Origin: Sphaerothrix gracilis
GTDB lineage: Bacteria > Cyanobacteriota > Cyanobacteriia > Phormidesmidales > Phormidesmidaceae
NCBI RefSeq assembly: GCF_030405905.1
Contig: NZ_JASATW010000023.1
Span: 1 to 64,000 of the forward strand
DNA length: 64,000 nucleotides
Direction: 5' to 3'
Shown in pieces: positions 43,790-52,652 of the stretch. The notes beneath the pieces are model-generated. The model saw nothing but the letters and a program-made list of their open reading frames with translations, was not told the DNA's origin and ran no database searches. The translations under genes were made by a program, and so were the position numbers. Position 1 is the stretch's first letter; the number at the start of each line of letters is the position of its first letter.

Positions 43790-44947
43790 TCCCTTGCCCT
43801 GGAGCAAAACGCCGAAGTTGCCTAGCCCCATCGGATCAATCAGGCGGTGTAGCAGATCGCGGCGACGCAAAGCCGCCTGGATCGTTTTGCCGTCAGTTTC
43901 GGTGATGGCGGCTAAGGCATCGAGGCGATCGCCTAAACCCAGCGCCATCAAAAACATGGCCTGCTGAGTAGCCTCTAGTTTCTGTAAGCCACACCGCTCT
44001 CCCTGTCGCTCTAGCGCCGTGAAGTCTACGTGGGCGGTCAGGTCTTGCTGCCCCACATGAGCATAGGGATCGCTGTGATGGGCGTGGCGATAATAAGCCT
44101 GCAATGTTCCCTGAGAGCGGCTGGGGCCATAGTAGCGGCTGGCGGGATAGCCGTAGTCGATGGTGAGCAGATAGCCTCGCCGTAACTTTTGGGCAACAGT
44201 GGTAATCCAGTCAAGCGCGGCTAGGTTTATCTCCGTCTGATAGCCTACAGGATAGCGCGGCGGCGCTAGGTCAATGCCAACTAGCTCAAAATAAGCCGAC
44301 AGCTCAGGCGTGGACAGCGGCCCCACCGCGTCCTGAAATTTGGGTTCATCAGAGGCGTTTGTTAGAGTCACATAAATTTCTTGCAGTCCGGTTTCGGTCA
44401 GTACTACGCGGTGGACCGGAAAGGCATCAACCAGTTCGTTGGAGAAAAAGCAGCCCGTAACGGAACTTTCAGGGATTTCGGCTAGCGATCGCCACTGTAG
44501 CTTCACCCCTTTGTCCTGCCAGGGCCGTAGCCGCCGCTGCTGTTCCTGCATCAGCGCCGCCGACTTTTCAATGATGGTATACTCCACCGCCGCAAAGCAG
44601 TCCGCGTCGTCTTGCGACAGAGCGGCCAGAACATCAGCCGCCACCAAGCCCTGTCCGGCTCCCATTTCCACCAGGGAAAAAGGCTCAGGCTGACCGAGAC
44701 AATGCCAAAATTCAGCAAGCTGCACGGCTAGCAGTTCGCCAAAGTCGTGCCCCAAATGAGGTGAAGTGACAAAGTCACCCGTCGGGCCGAGGCTAGGTTT
44801 CTGGCTGGCATAGTAGCCCCAGTCTGGCTGATATAGGGCCAAATCCATATACTCAGCAAAGGAAATACCCGGCAAGGCACTAGCCTGAATGCGCTGGGCA
44901 ATTAAATGTCTTAGCGTTGAGTTTTCAGCAGCCGAAGATAGGTTCAC
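43730..44947 (-). CDS. MidA/NDUFAF7-like SAM-dependent methyltransferase
   Basis: 405 residues. Class I methyltransferase of the COG1565 (MidA/NDUFAF7) family, whose mitochondrial member methylates an arginine of a complex I subunit. FAEYMDLALYQPDWGYYA at the N-terminus, the SAM-binding FSLVEMGAGQGLVAADVL (~93-110), FFSNELVDAFPVHRV, YLLTIDYGYPASRYYGPSRSQGTL and DLTAHVDFTALERQG are all family hallmarks. A role in NDH-1 assembly is possible by analogy. Its 3' end overlaps dus on the other strand; the ferredoxin-like gene lies only 9 bp upstream, so the two are probably co-transcribed. Confidence 0.9.
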   Translation of the reverse strand: MNLSSAAENSTLRHLIAQRIQASALPGISFAEYMDLALYQPDWGYYASQKPSLGPTGDFVTSPHLGHDFGELLAVQLAEFWHCLGQPEPFSLVEMGAGQGLVAADVLAALSQDDADCFAAVEYTIIEKSAALMQEQQRRLRPWQDKGVKLQWRSLAEIPESSVTGCFFSNELVDAFPVHRVVLTETGLQEIYVTLTNASDEPKFQDAVGPLSTPELSAYFELVGIDLAPPRYPVGYQTEINLAALDWITTVAQKLRRGYLLTIDYGYPASRYYGPSRSQGTLQAYYRHAHHSDPYAHVGQQDLTAHVDFTALERQGERCGLQKLEATQQAMFLMALGLGDRLDALAAITETDGKTIQAALRRRDLLHRLIDPMGLGNFGVLLQGKGLSAEESGRSLRGFTIPPLM

Positions 44948-44956
44948 AGGTGGCCC

Positions 44957-45556
44957 TTAGCTCTCAACGCAGTGCTTTTCGACCAGCTCTGGTACAGTCT
45001 TGGGCTTCACCTTGCTGTAGCGCTTCTTATCCGGCATAAAGACGACATGGGGGCCGCTCTTGCAGTGGCCCATGCAGCCTGTCTTCTTAATCGTGACGCG
45101 ATCGCCCAGGTCTGATTTCTCCAAGCTCTCAGTTAGCTGTTGACAAACTTTTTCGCTACCACGCTTACGACAGCTCGACTTTTGGCAGACTAGAATTTTG
45201 GCAGGCTTTTGGCTCTTAGACTTACTTTGAGGAGTCTCTTTCTGAGGAGCGATCGCTTCAGCAGGTGATTCTGGCGCTACCTGAAGCTGCTCTGGAGCGA
45301 GTCGCACAATTCTCAAAGCTTTGAGCTGAGGCGCGTCCTGGTCGTCATCAATTTTTTGCTCACCAAAGACGCGAATGACATCACCGGGCAGCAAGTAGTC
45401 GGCTAGGATAGGCCGCAGAGACTTACGCAGCTTGACTCGGTGTCCTCCCTTAGCCGTCAGCAAATCAATATATTTGTTGTCAGAGGTTCCCTGAGGCGAA
45501 AACCCCAAAAAGCGACCCTCTAATGAAAATTCAGTCTTGCGATCGCGCTTTGACAT
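44957..45556 (-). CDS. Thioredoxin-like [2Fe-2S] ferredoxin domain protein
   Basis: 199 residues from ATG 45556 (MSKRDRKTEF). The N-terminal ~85 residues are a small beta-rich domain (FSLEGRFLGF, LADYLLPGDVIRVFGEQKID) resembling an OB-like fold. A Lys/Gln/Ser linker leads to a C-terminal [2Fe-2S] thioredoxin-like ferredoxin (~125-199) with cysteines CQKSSC, CQQLTES and the pair in TGCMGHCKSGPHVVF, as in Aquifex-type ferredoxins and HoxE/NuoE-like domains. A start nine codons upstream is less likely. The gene ends 9 bp before the MidA-like methyltransferase start, again pointing to a redox or NDH-related role. Confidence 0.88.
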   Translation of the reverse strand: MSKRDRKTEFSLEGRFLGFSPQGTSDNKYIDLLTAKGGHRVKLRKSLRPILADYLLPGDVIRVFGEQKIDDDQDAPQLKALRIVRLAPEQLQVAPESPAEAIAPQKETPQSKSKSQKPAKILVCQKSSCRKRGSEKVCQQLTESLEKSDLGDRVTIKKTGCMGHCKSGPHVVFMPDKKRYSKVKPKTVPELVEKHCVES

Positions 45557-45727
45557 AGCTTGCGAAATTCTCTGTCTGCCCAAAGACTAAAACCGCTGAC
45601 CGAAAGTATTAGTCGCAGGCTTTAGTCTAGCCTCAGCATATCAATCCGGCAGGGATGCCGCCTCAGTCAATGGTTGAAATTTGTCGCCAACGGCCCTGAC
45701 CGTCTCTGCTAAGATACCTTTGAGTGC

Positions 45728-45800
45728 GGGGAATTAGCTCAGCTGGTAGAGCGCTAGGATCGCACCCTAGAGGTCAGGGGTTCGACTCCCCTATTCTCCA
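45728..45800 (+). tRNA. tRNA-Ala (anticodon CGC)
   Basis: A complete cloverleaf: acceptor GGGGAAT with ATTCTCC, D arm GCTC...GAGC, anticodon stem CTAGG/CCTAG with loop ATCGCAC (anticodon CGC, reading GCG), T arm AGGGG-TTCGACT-CCCCT. The acceptor has the G3-U70 pair that identifies alanine tRNAs. CCA is not encoded. Remnants of mobile genes start directly at its 3' end. Confidence 0.95.
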
Positions 45801-45871
45801 TCACCTCACATTCCACTATTGTTCTGTATCCCTTTACCCGCACCCATGAAGAGAACAACCCGCGCATTGTA

Positions 45872-46054
45872 GTGATTGATCCGCGTATTGCCTTTGGGCG
45901 ACTAGTTATTGAGGGAACGGGCATCCCAACCAGTATTTTGGCAGAGCGGTATCGGGCAGGAGACTCAATTGATGATTTGGCTGAGGATTACCGCTGCGAT
46001 CGCCTTAAAGTCGAAGAAGCTATTCGGTGCGAGCTACAGCCTAAAGCTGCATGA
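45872..46054 (+). CDS. DUF433 antitoxin-like protein, 5'-truncated
   Basis: 60 codons from GTG 45872: VIDPRIAFGRLVIEGTGIPTS, AERYRAGDSIDDLAEDYRCDRLKVEEAIRCE, the C-terminal domain of the long DUF433 family. The same frame continues upstream to within about 15 bp of the tRNA end and still reads like the family (LYPFTRTHEENNPRIVV), but no start codon is there. The longer family members have about 150 more residues, so this is probably the remnant of a gene whose front was removed at the tRNA junction. Its stop overlaps the next start (ATGA), the usual coupling with the PIN-like partner. Confidence 0.7.
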   Translation: MIDPRIAFGRLVIEGTGIPTSILAERYRAGDSIDDLAEDYRCDRLKVEEAIRCELQPKAA

Positions 46055-46330
46055 CGGGGACGGAACCGAAACAAACCGTTTTTTTCATTGATCGCTGTTT
46101 GGGCAGTGTCAAACTTGCGACGGCGCTGCGAAAATCTGGCATCTCAAAATTTGCCAGGGCAGGACATGATCGAGGTTTTCCTCAAGGCATTTATGAAAAT
46201 GCAGGCATTTGCCCGTGAGACTCCATCACCGTTCATTGCCAAAGTTTATAAAACCGGTGAGGTCAGCGAGTGGAAGAATCATGAGGAGTTGCTGGCTGAG
46301 TTGAATGACATGATGCAAGGCATGGAATAG
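46051..46330 (+). pseudogene. PIN-like (DUF5615-type) toxin, internal deletion and frameshift
   Basis: From ATG 46051 the frame reads TVFFIDRCLGSVKLATALRKSG, the strand-1/helix-1 start of PIN-like toxins, then stops after 53 residues. A second frame beginning just before 46165 carries the family's C-terminal part: GQDMIEVFLKAFMKMQ, TPSPFIAKVYKTGEVSEW, ending TAG 46328. The normal ~70-residue middle with the remaining acidic residues is absent, so about 200 bp was deleted and the frame changed. The longest single frame (from 46088) mixes unrelated sequence with this tail and is not a real gene. The toxin should be inactive. Confidence 0.7.
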
Positions 46331-46354
46331 CTCAATAGCGGCCCATCTATGTTG

Positions 46355-47923
46355 TCAACTCCGTAGTTTGGCGATCGCCGCCGCAACTTCCTTGCCTTTG
46401 CTCTCGATGAGGTCGAGCAGTTCCTTTGGCGTACGGGTATCTTCTTCAATAACCTTGTTGGGATTGACGGCTTTCAAGTCGAAGTTCTTGGCTTCGATGT
46501 CCTGACGGGTGACTGTCCAACTGCGATCGCTCTCCCCTTTGCTCGCCAACAGCTTGAAGAACTCGTCAAAGTCTTTGTCGAGTAGGGGTTTCTTTTTGGT
46601 GACTTTGCGATCGCTGAGGTCGTAATACCAGATGGACTCGGTGGGTTGACCCTTGGTGAAAAAGACAAGGTTGGTTTTGACGCCGGCACCGGCTGAGGTG
46701 AAGACGCCGGGGGGCAGGCTGACAATCGCCCACACGTCGCAATCATCCAATAGCTTGCGCTTGGTTTGGACGAAGGCAGTTTCATTGGTGCGGAACAGGA
46801 TGCCCTCGTCGAGGACGATGCCACAGCGGGCACCCTTTTTCATGGAGGCGATGGTGTGTTGCAGGTAGAGGGTTTGGGTGGAGCCGGTTTGGTAGGCGAA
46901 GTTGGTTTGGGCGGCTTTGCCTTCTTTGCCGCCAAAGGGTGGATTCATCAGGACGACGTCGAATTGGGAAGGAGCACCCTCGTATAAGCCTTCGTAGGAG
47001 ACGCCCCCGGTGAGGGTGTTGCCGTGCCAGATATGGGGCAGGTCGATGCCGTGGAGAATGAGGTTAGCTAAGGCGATGGGGTAAATGGCGTTGTCTTTTT
47101 CCCGCCCGTAGAAGGTTTTGTACTTCAGGGTTTCTTGCTGGTCGGCGTCGATAGCATCGCCTAAAGCTTTGCGAATATGGTTGAAGCCTTCTGCTAAGAA
47201 TCCGCCCGTGCCGCAGCCTGGATCGTAGACGGTTTCGCCAATCTTGGGGTCAATGGCTTTGACCATAGCCCGAATCACGACCCGTGGGGTGAAGAACTGG
47301 CCGCCGTCGTTGCCTTTTTCGCCCATTTTGAGCAGCAGCCCTTCATAGACTTGGGAGAGGGCGAAGATATGGGTAGTGTCGATATTCTCTTGGTTAATAT
47401 TGTGGACTTTATCGATGATGTCCTGAAAGTTTTTCTCGGTATCGATGCGGGTGCGTTCTACACCGGACATGATTTCGCTGATGACCTTTTGCCGATGGGT
47501 AGGGTTGGGCAGATTTTTTAGATCTTTGAGGTGGGGTATCAGGTCGTTATGGAGAAAATTGAAGAACTCCCCTTCGGCTCCATCGGTGAGTTCTTTGCGT
47601 TTCCAGCCTTGGGGTAAGCCATCAACGAGTTTGAGCAGGTTCTCGTCGTAGGGGGCAGCCCATTCGCGCCAGCGGTAGGGGGTACCGAGAGAGGGGATGA
47701 AATCTTGTCCGACAGCTTCGAGTTCGTCTTGCTCGGCGGCTTCTAGCTCGTCGAGGATGCGGAGGAAGAGAATCCAGGTGAGTTCGGGGACGTATTGCAG
47801 GGCTCCGGCACAGTTGGAGCGGCGCATGATGTCGCAGATGGATTTGACGTAGCTATCGAGGCTTTGTTGGGTGGTGAAGAGACGACCGCTGTCATTGCCG
47901 CTTTTGCCGTTAGTGTTTGCCAT
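46355..47923 (-). CDS. hsdM: Type I restriction-modification system, methyltransferase subunit
   Basis: 522 residues. An N6-adenine methyltransferase subunit with HsdM_N helices (~20-160) and the catalytic domain: SAM motif DPGCGTGGFLAEGF, catalytic NPPFGGKEG (~326) and LPPGVFTSAGAGVKTNLVFF. It methylates the host target with HsdS and supports cleavage with HsdR. Last gene of the operon, separated by 2 bp from the PIN toxin gene. Confidence 0.95.
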   Translation of the reverse strand: MANTNGKSGNDSGRLFTTQQSLDSYVKSICDIMRRSNCAGALQYVPELTWILFLRILDELEAAEQDELEAVGQDFIPSLGTPYRWREWAAPYDENLLKLVDGLPQGWKRKELTDGAEGEFFNFLHNDLIPHLKDLKNLPNPTHRQKVISEIMSGVERTRIDTEKNFQDIIDKVHNINQENIDTTHIFALSQVYEGLLLKMGEKGNDGGQFFTPRVVIRAMVKAIDPKIGETVYDPGCGTGGFLAEGFNHIRKALGDAIDADQQETLKYKTFYGREKDNAIYPIALANLILHGIDLPHIWHGNTLTGGVSYEGLYEGAPSQFDVVLMNPPFGGKEGKAAQTNFAYQTGSTQTLYLQHTIASMKKGARCGIVLDEGILFRTNETAFVQTKRKLLDDCDVWAIVSLPPGVFTSAGAGVKTNLVFFTKGQPTESIWYYDLSDRKVTKKKPLLDKDFDEFFKLLASKGESDRSWTVTRQDIEAKNFDLKAVNPNKVIEEDTRTPKELLDLIESKGKEVAAAIAKLRS

Positions 47924-47925
47924 GT

Positions 47926-48306
47926 CTATGCTTGTTCGAGAATATTGGTCATGCGGGTTGCTAACTGCTGGTCGAGCGTGACCAGTTCAATCTGATGAAC
48001 TTTAGCGGTTGCCGCGATGATGGCATCAGGAACCTTCAAGCTGTATTGGCGGCGAATGCGGATGGTCATATCCTCAGTGGCGGCGGTGAGGGGAAGATAC
48101 TGCATGGTCTGAAGCACGGTAGTAGTGGCCTGAGCTTCGGCGTCGGTCAGGGCCGGAAAGCCCAGAAGTTCGATGCGGGTGATGAAGCTATAGGCACTAG
48201 TCTGGGGTATGGCCTCGAGATATTGCAGCAGGTCGAGCGCTGCTGAGCTACCTTTGATGAGGCCGATGATGATGTTGGTGTCGAGCAAAAACTTAGTCCC
48301 ACTCAC
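47926..48306 (-). CDS. PIN-domain toxin (VapC-like)
   Basis: 126 residues from GTG 48306 (VSGTKFLLDTNIIIGLIKG). PIN nuclease pattern: Asp in FLLDTN, Glu in SFITRIELLGF, Asp in LKVPDAIIAATAKV and a final LVTLDQQLATRM. VapC toxins cleave tRNA or rRNA. The start is set by the antitoxin overlap; a longer upstream frame is Ser/Thr/Pro-rich noise. It overlaps the antitoxin stop by 14 bp and precedes hsdM by 2 bp. Confidence 0.85.
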   Translation of the reverse strand: MSGTKFLLDTNIIIGLIKGSSAALDLLQYLEAIPQTSAYSFITRIELLGFPALTDAEAQATTTVLQTMQYLPLTAATEDMTIRIRRQYSLKVPDAIIAATAKVHQIELVTLDQQLATRMTNILEQA

Positions 48307-48514
48307 TGCGCATCGTCCTTTGAATGGTGACGGGGTCGTCGTCGAAGTTGGGGGAGTCTTTGAGGATGCCGAAGAAGTCATTAAAGGACTGCGCTGCGCC
48401 AGCTGCGCCAGGTTGAGCTCGCTGGCGCACAAACTCAGCAAACACTAAGACGAGGTTTGCTTGGTCTTCGGGTAAGGTTTTGACAAGTTCGTAGATGGTG
48501 TCGGCGGTACTCAT
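48293..48514 (-). CDS. DUF2281-type antitoxin (VapB-like)
   Basis: 73 residues from ATG 48514 (MSTADTIYELVKTLPEDQANLV), with an eight-residue longer start possible. The helical N-terminus FVEQ-like TIYELVKTLPEDQANLVLVFAEFVRQ is the DUF2281 dimerisation segment, and the acidic C-terminal part (SFNDFFGILKDSPNFDDDP) should wrap the PIN toxin. It lies inside the hsd operon between hsdS and hsdM. Confidence 0.82.
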   Translation of the reverse strand: MSTADTIYELVKTLPEDQANLVLVFAEFVRQRAQPGAAGAAQSFNDFFGILKDSPNFDDDPVTIQRTMRSEWD

Positions 48515-48600
48515 GGCGATGTTTTGTAAATGGCCCACTGGGAGGATGGTGGGTTGAGAAGGGTCTAATGGCTATGATGTCGCGTTTGGCGAAAGGTGGC

Positions 48601-49902
48601 TTACAGCTCGCCGTTGAAGGCTTGACGGAGGAGGGCAGCGGGGAAGGCGTTGATGGTATCAAGTTGGTCCTGAAGTGAAGATATCACCTCCTCTATCTGA
48701 CTTATTTTCTCGTTGATCAAACTGGAAAATTTCGCTTGCTTCTCGGGGCTAGGCATTAGTAACTCAAGATTACGCACATCAGTTGAATTGATTGAGGACT
48801 GACCAATAGCACGTTTGGCAACTTCTTCAATTTGTTTTCTGATAGCAGGGGTTCTCAACTGTTGGGCAACAAACATTGAGTTTATGTTGTCTTTCAGTCT
48901 TACCCGTATGAGCATGTTCTCAAAGACATTACCTTCTGCTCTTTCGCACACCCATCCACTCTTACCAACCAACTCAAAGCTATTCACACGACTGATGAGG
49001 ATATCTCCTTTCTTGAGAGAAAACTTCTTTAATTCATTGTCATCAACTTCAACTTGAGTGGTCTCATGGAAGCTAAGATTCCAGCTATTGTTGTGGATGT
49101 TATACATCCGAAGAAACGGATGCCCATGACCATAAAACTCGGATTTCTTATAGATTCCGTTCTGTACTGATAAGGCCAGACTCCCAAAGCTTTTCTTCTC
49201 CCATTTTTGAGCTTCGGGGCTGTTAAAAATTTGGCGGAGGTAGGCGGCGGGAAGGGCTTGGGCAGCTTCGAGTTGGGCTTCGGTGGCGAGGCGGGCTTGG
49301 TCGATGGTGGCGAGGCGATCGCTCAAAATCCCCACAATTCGCTTCTGTTCCGCGATCGGCGGTAGTGGGAAGCGAAAGTTATAGATGTATTTCGGATTTG
49401 TGTTTTTCTGCAGGTTGCCCGTATCGTCACGAGTCACGTATTCTCTAAAATCACGCGAACGCAAACGAAAATATAGATAAGTTGAATTGACTTGATCTTC
49501 ATTCAAGACAAATCTTCCTACACGTTGATTAAGTAATGCAGGAATTTCTCTATCAAAAATAGCAACCGTGCCTAAATATTCTCCCGATGGAGACATATCT
49601 GTCAGAGTGATCAGTAAGTCATTTTTTTGAACAATAAACTTCTCGTAATCATCGAGATGACTCTCAGGTAAAAAGCTCATTTTCGATGTGTTCCAGACAA
49701 GGTCAAAATTCTTGCCGACGTTTCCCATCTTTAAAACTGGTATACCTTCATGAACAAAGTCAGCACTTTTGAAGGCAAATCCGTTAAAAATCACGCAAAT
49801 TTCTCCCAGGTTCACCCACCGCCAACCATCCGGCAGCGACTCCCCCTGCCCATTCTGCTGCACTGATTTCCCAGCTTTCCTCTCAACCGTCTTCGTCCTC
49901 AT
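48601..49902 (-). CDS. hsdS: Type I restriction-modification system, specificity subunit
   Basis: 433 residues with two target-recognition domains (LPDGWRWVNLGEICVIFNGFAFK ... and KKSFGSLALSVQNGIYK ...), each followed by a conserved helix (IAEQKRIVGILSDRLATIDQAR; QAKFSSLINEKISQIEEVISSL). These read the two halves of a split DNA site. The start ATG overlaps the hsdR stop (ATGA), so the two are translationally coupled. The specificity cannot be predicted. Confidence 0.93.
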   Translation of the reverse strand: MRTKTVERKAGKSVQQNGQGESLPDGWRWVNLGEICVIFNGFAFKSADFVHEGIPVLKMGNVGKNFDLVWNTSKMSFLPESHLDDYEKFIVQKNDLLITLTDMSPSGEYLGTVAIFDREIPALLNQRVGRFVLNEDQVNSTYLYFRLRSRDFREYVTRDDTGNLQKNTNPKYIYNFRFPLPPIAEQKRIVGILSDRLATIDQARLATEAQLEAAQALPAAYLRQIFNSPEAQKWEKKSFGSLALSVQNGIYKKSEFYGHGHPFLRMYNIHNNSWNLSFHETTQVEVDDNELKKFSLKKGDILISRVNSFELVGKSGWVCERAEGNVFENMLIRVRLKDNINSMFVAQQLRTPAIRKQIEEVAKRAIGQSSINSTDVRNLELLMPSPEKQAKFSSLINEKISQIEEVISSLQDQLDTINAFPAALLRQAFNGEL

Positions 49903-52286
49903 GCGGCAAACAACTTCCGTTTCATCTCCGTCAATACCTCCAGCGGTTTACCCAGCAGCTTCAGCGACTTCACGCCGCCGGTCTTAACCACCGAAGGCAC
50001 CCGAAACAGCTCCCGACTTTCCAGACTATCGGTGCCGCCGCTGACAAACTGGCTCACCACTGCCCGCAAGGCATTTGCCGCCGGGGGTGGCATTTCATTA
50101 AACCAGAAATCCTGCTGGTTATAAAACACCTGTACTCTATTTGTGCGCGTTTTAGGAGCCAAATCATAGCCCAGCCCCGCCAGCAGGTCATAGAGGTCAT
50201 ACTCATCCATATCGCGGATGCGCCGCAGGGCTGAGGTTGAGAGGCCACCATCATGGAGCCGAACCATCAGCTCAAAGCGAGCATCGGGCACCACCCAGCG
50301 TTCCAAAAATTCTGAGGCGGTAGGCACGGAGCCAATCAGGCGTTCCGTCAGTAACTCCTCATATTCTTCCACAGTAACCATCACATCCCGCCCGTTGAGA
50401 TACACCGGAATGCGCACCCCATCATCCCGAATTTCCACCTCAAAGCCCTCGACCTGGATCAGGGGTGGCGGTGGATCGGTAATCTTATCCGGGTCATAGT
50501 CGCTTGATCCCTCAGCGGTTTGCGGGGAGGGTGGCGTGGGTTTCGTAATAAAATCCTGCCCCAACAGTCGAGTGGCGTTGGTGTAGTCATACAGCCAGAA
50601 CATCAGCTTCTCGGTTTCCTCGTCAATGCGAGTACCCCGCCCCACCATCTGATAAAACGTGATGGGCGAATTCATGTATTTAAAAAACACCACATTTCGC
50701 AGACTGGGCACATCCACCCCCGTCGTCAGCAGGTCTACCGTCGTGGCGACAAAGTAATTCCGCCTGCTCCCCTTCAGATCGGCCAAATAGTCTTTGCCGC
50801 CCGATGCCGCCGTGCATTTGAAGGCATAGTTCTCACAGGGGGTCAACTCATTTTCCTCACACCAGCGGGTATAGAGGTTGTTCAGCTCCAGCGCCACCTG
50901 ATCCGCGTGATAGTCTCGTACACAAAAGATGATGGTCTTCTGCTCTGGCCCGCCCGTCTGGATTAGATAGCTAAATAAGTCCTGAGCCATCGCAATAACA
51001 CGATCCGGCAGCATTACCCGATTTTCAAAGGCAGTGTGAGCATATAGCTCGTCCAGTTCTTCTTCAGTGATGGGGCGTCCAGTTCTGGCATCGATCGCGT
51101 TTCGGGCCAAAATATCTTCCTTGGTGATGCCCGTATCATCTAGATTGACTCGACTCAAGCGAATCTGACAGGCGGCGAGATAGCCATCCTCCATGCCCTG
51201 AGCAATGGTGTACTCGTACACAGGTCCCCCAAAGTAAGCTAGGTTATCCGCTGTGATTTGCTGATCCCGCTGGGCTTCGGGATTATCTTCGGTAATGGTG
51301 AGCTGGCGCGGTGTCGCCGTCAGCCCAATTTGCACCGCATCGGGATTGCGGGTGAGCACCTGTGACCACTTGCCCCAGGCCGAACGGTGGCACTCGTCAA
51401 TAACAATATGGCTGAAGTAATTTTCGGGGTAATGCTTGGTCAGAAAGTTGGCATCTGAGTCGTCCTGATCAACATCTAATGTCTGATAGGTAGCGATCAG
51501 CACCTTGGCATTTTTCTGCGGTTCCTTCGAGGTCACAGTGGCGGCATTGGCCCCAAACAAATTTTGAAACGCGGCTGAGGCTTGTATGCGGAGTTCGTCG
51601 CGATCGCACACAAACAGCGCCCGTCGCAATAGTCCCGCATCCGAGATCCGCTTTAACAAGTTCACCGCAATAAACGTCTTTCCCGCCCCCGTTGCCAAAG
51701 ACAGCAGCACCCGACTGGGTTCTCCTTGAGTGGTGCATTGAGCAATCTTTTCCAATGCCGCCCGAATTGCCGCATCCTGGTAATAGCGGCGTCTGCCCTC
51801 ACCCGTGGGGTAAGGCGTCAGCAATGGCCTAGCAATGTCGCTGTCTAGACTAAAGCCCTTCTCTGCCTCGTACCGACTTTGTAAGTCTGCCGGGGTGGGA
51901 AACTCACTCAGAGGACGCGGCAATGAGGTTTGCCCGGTGCTGCGGTCGTACTCCACAAACAAATGACCATTGGTGGCATAGACAAACTGAATATTGTGCA
52001 GTTGACCACTGACGTATGCTTTCGCCTGCTCTAGCCCATAAGTCGGGGCTTTGTCCTCTGCCTTAGCTTCAATCAGGGCAACCGCAACAGGCTGCTTCCC
52101 TGCTGGTCCCACCAAACGCAGCACATAATCCATCCGCCCTCGACTGCGCCGCTTTCCGCGCCCTTGAACGATATCGATCGCTCCCGGTGTCTGCTCCCGC
52201 TTAATATGACCCTGTTCTGTCCATCCTCTGCTGCGAAGCGCTGGATCGATCAGTTGTGCCCGGGTATCAGCTTCGTTGCGTCCCAT
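49899..52286 (-). CDS. hsdR: Type I restriction-modification system, restriction subunit
   Basis: 795 residues. N-terminal endonuclease domain (RSRGRMDYVLRL...VALIEAKAED, the D...E-x-K nuclease core), then SF2 translocase motifs: LATGAGKTFIAVNL (Walker A ~198), DECHRSAWG (~297), GLTATPR and QMVGRGTRID. The C-terminal ~250 residues match the EcoEI-type R protein tail. It moves DNA and cuts unmodified DNA far from the target. First gene of the operon. Confidence 0.95.
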   Translation of the reverse strand: MGRNEADTRAQLIDPALRSRGWTEQGHIKREQTPGAIDIVQGRGKRRSRGRMDYVLRLVGPAGKQPVAVALIEAKAEDKAPTYGLEQAKAYVSGQLHNIQFVYATNGHLFVEYDRSTGQTSLPRPLSEFPTPADLQSRYEAEKGFSLDSDIARPLLTPYPTGEGRRRYYQDAAIRAALEKIAQCTTQGEPSRVLLSLATGAGKTFIAVNLLKRISDAGLLRRALFVCDRDELRIQASAAFQNLFGANAATVTSKEPQKNAKVLIATYQTLDVDQDDSDANFLTKHYPENYFSHIVIDECHRSAWGKWSQVLTRNPDAVQIGLTATPRQLTITEDNPEAQRDQQITADNLAYFGGPVYEYTIAQGMEDGYLAACQIRLSRVNLDDTGITKEDILARNAIDARTGRPITEEELDELYAHTAFENRVMLPDRVIAMAQDLFSYLIQTGGPEQKTIIFCVRDYHADQVALELNNLYTRWCEENELTPCENYAFKCTAASGGKDYLADLKGSRRNYFVATTVDLLTTGVDVPSLRNVVFFKYMNSPITFYQMVGRGTRIDEETEKLMFWLYDYTNATRLLGQDFITKPTPPSPQTAEGSSDYDPDKITDPPPPLIQVEGFEVEIRDDGVRIPVYLNGRDVMVTVEEYEELLTERLIGSVPTASEFLERWVVPDARFELMVRLHDGGLSTSALRRIRDMDEYDLYDLLAGLGYDLAPKTRTNRVQVFYNQQDFWFNEMPPPAANALRAVVSQFVSGGTDSLESRELFRVPSVVKTGGVKSLKLLGKPLEVLTEMKRKLFAA

Positions 52287-52652
52287 ACGCTAGCTTTTGC
52301 CGTTGTGTTGTTGGTCATCCTCGAGATTGTCCGTAATGCCCCTTAGATCAACTTGCCCCAAAGCCTCAATTCAGCGACATCTGCCCAACCCCACAACCTG
52401 CCAAAAAAGTCTTACCCAGCGACAAGACTCCTATCAGACGCAAAACCGACTTATTACCTTCGCTATCAAGATCTAGCACCACCTGCTTAGTCCAATATCC
52501 GCATTACCTCACCAGGGTCAGGCATAGACAAGCCCCCAATCAAGCCTTAGATTCTGCATATCCCAACCGATATAGTCACGCGCATGGCATAACTACCTGA
52601 GGGTGCGATCGCTAACACTCGAAGAATTTCAGGTGAGGAACGATCTTTGCGT
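52287..52652. other. Intergenic region upstream of the restriction operon
   Basis: 366 bp. No gene, tRNA or repeat of the tRNA-Ala 3' end could be found. It should contain the hsd operon promoter on the minus strand; no clear -35/-10 pair seen. Confidence 0.3.

Noticed and set aside
46088..46330. 80-codon frame as an independent gene
   Set aside because: Its first part is the wrong frame of the PIN-like gene; only the last ~50 codons are homologous-looking tail.
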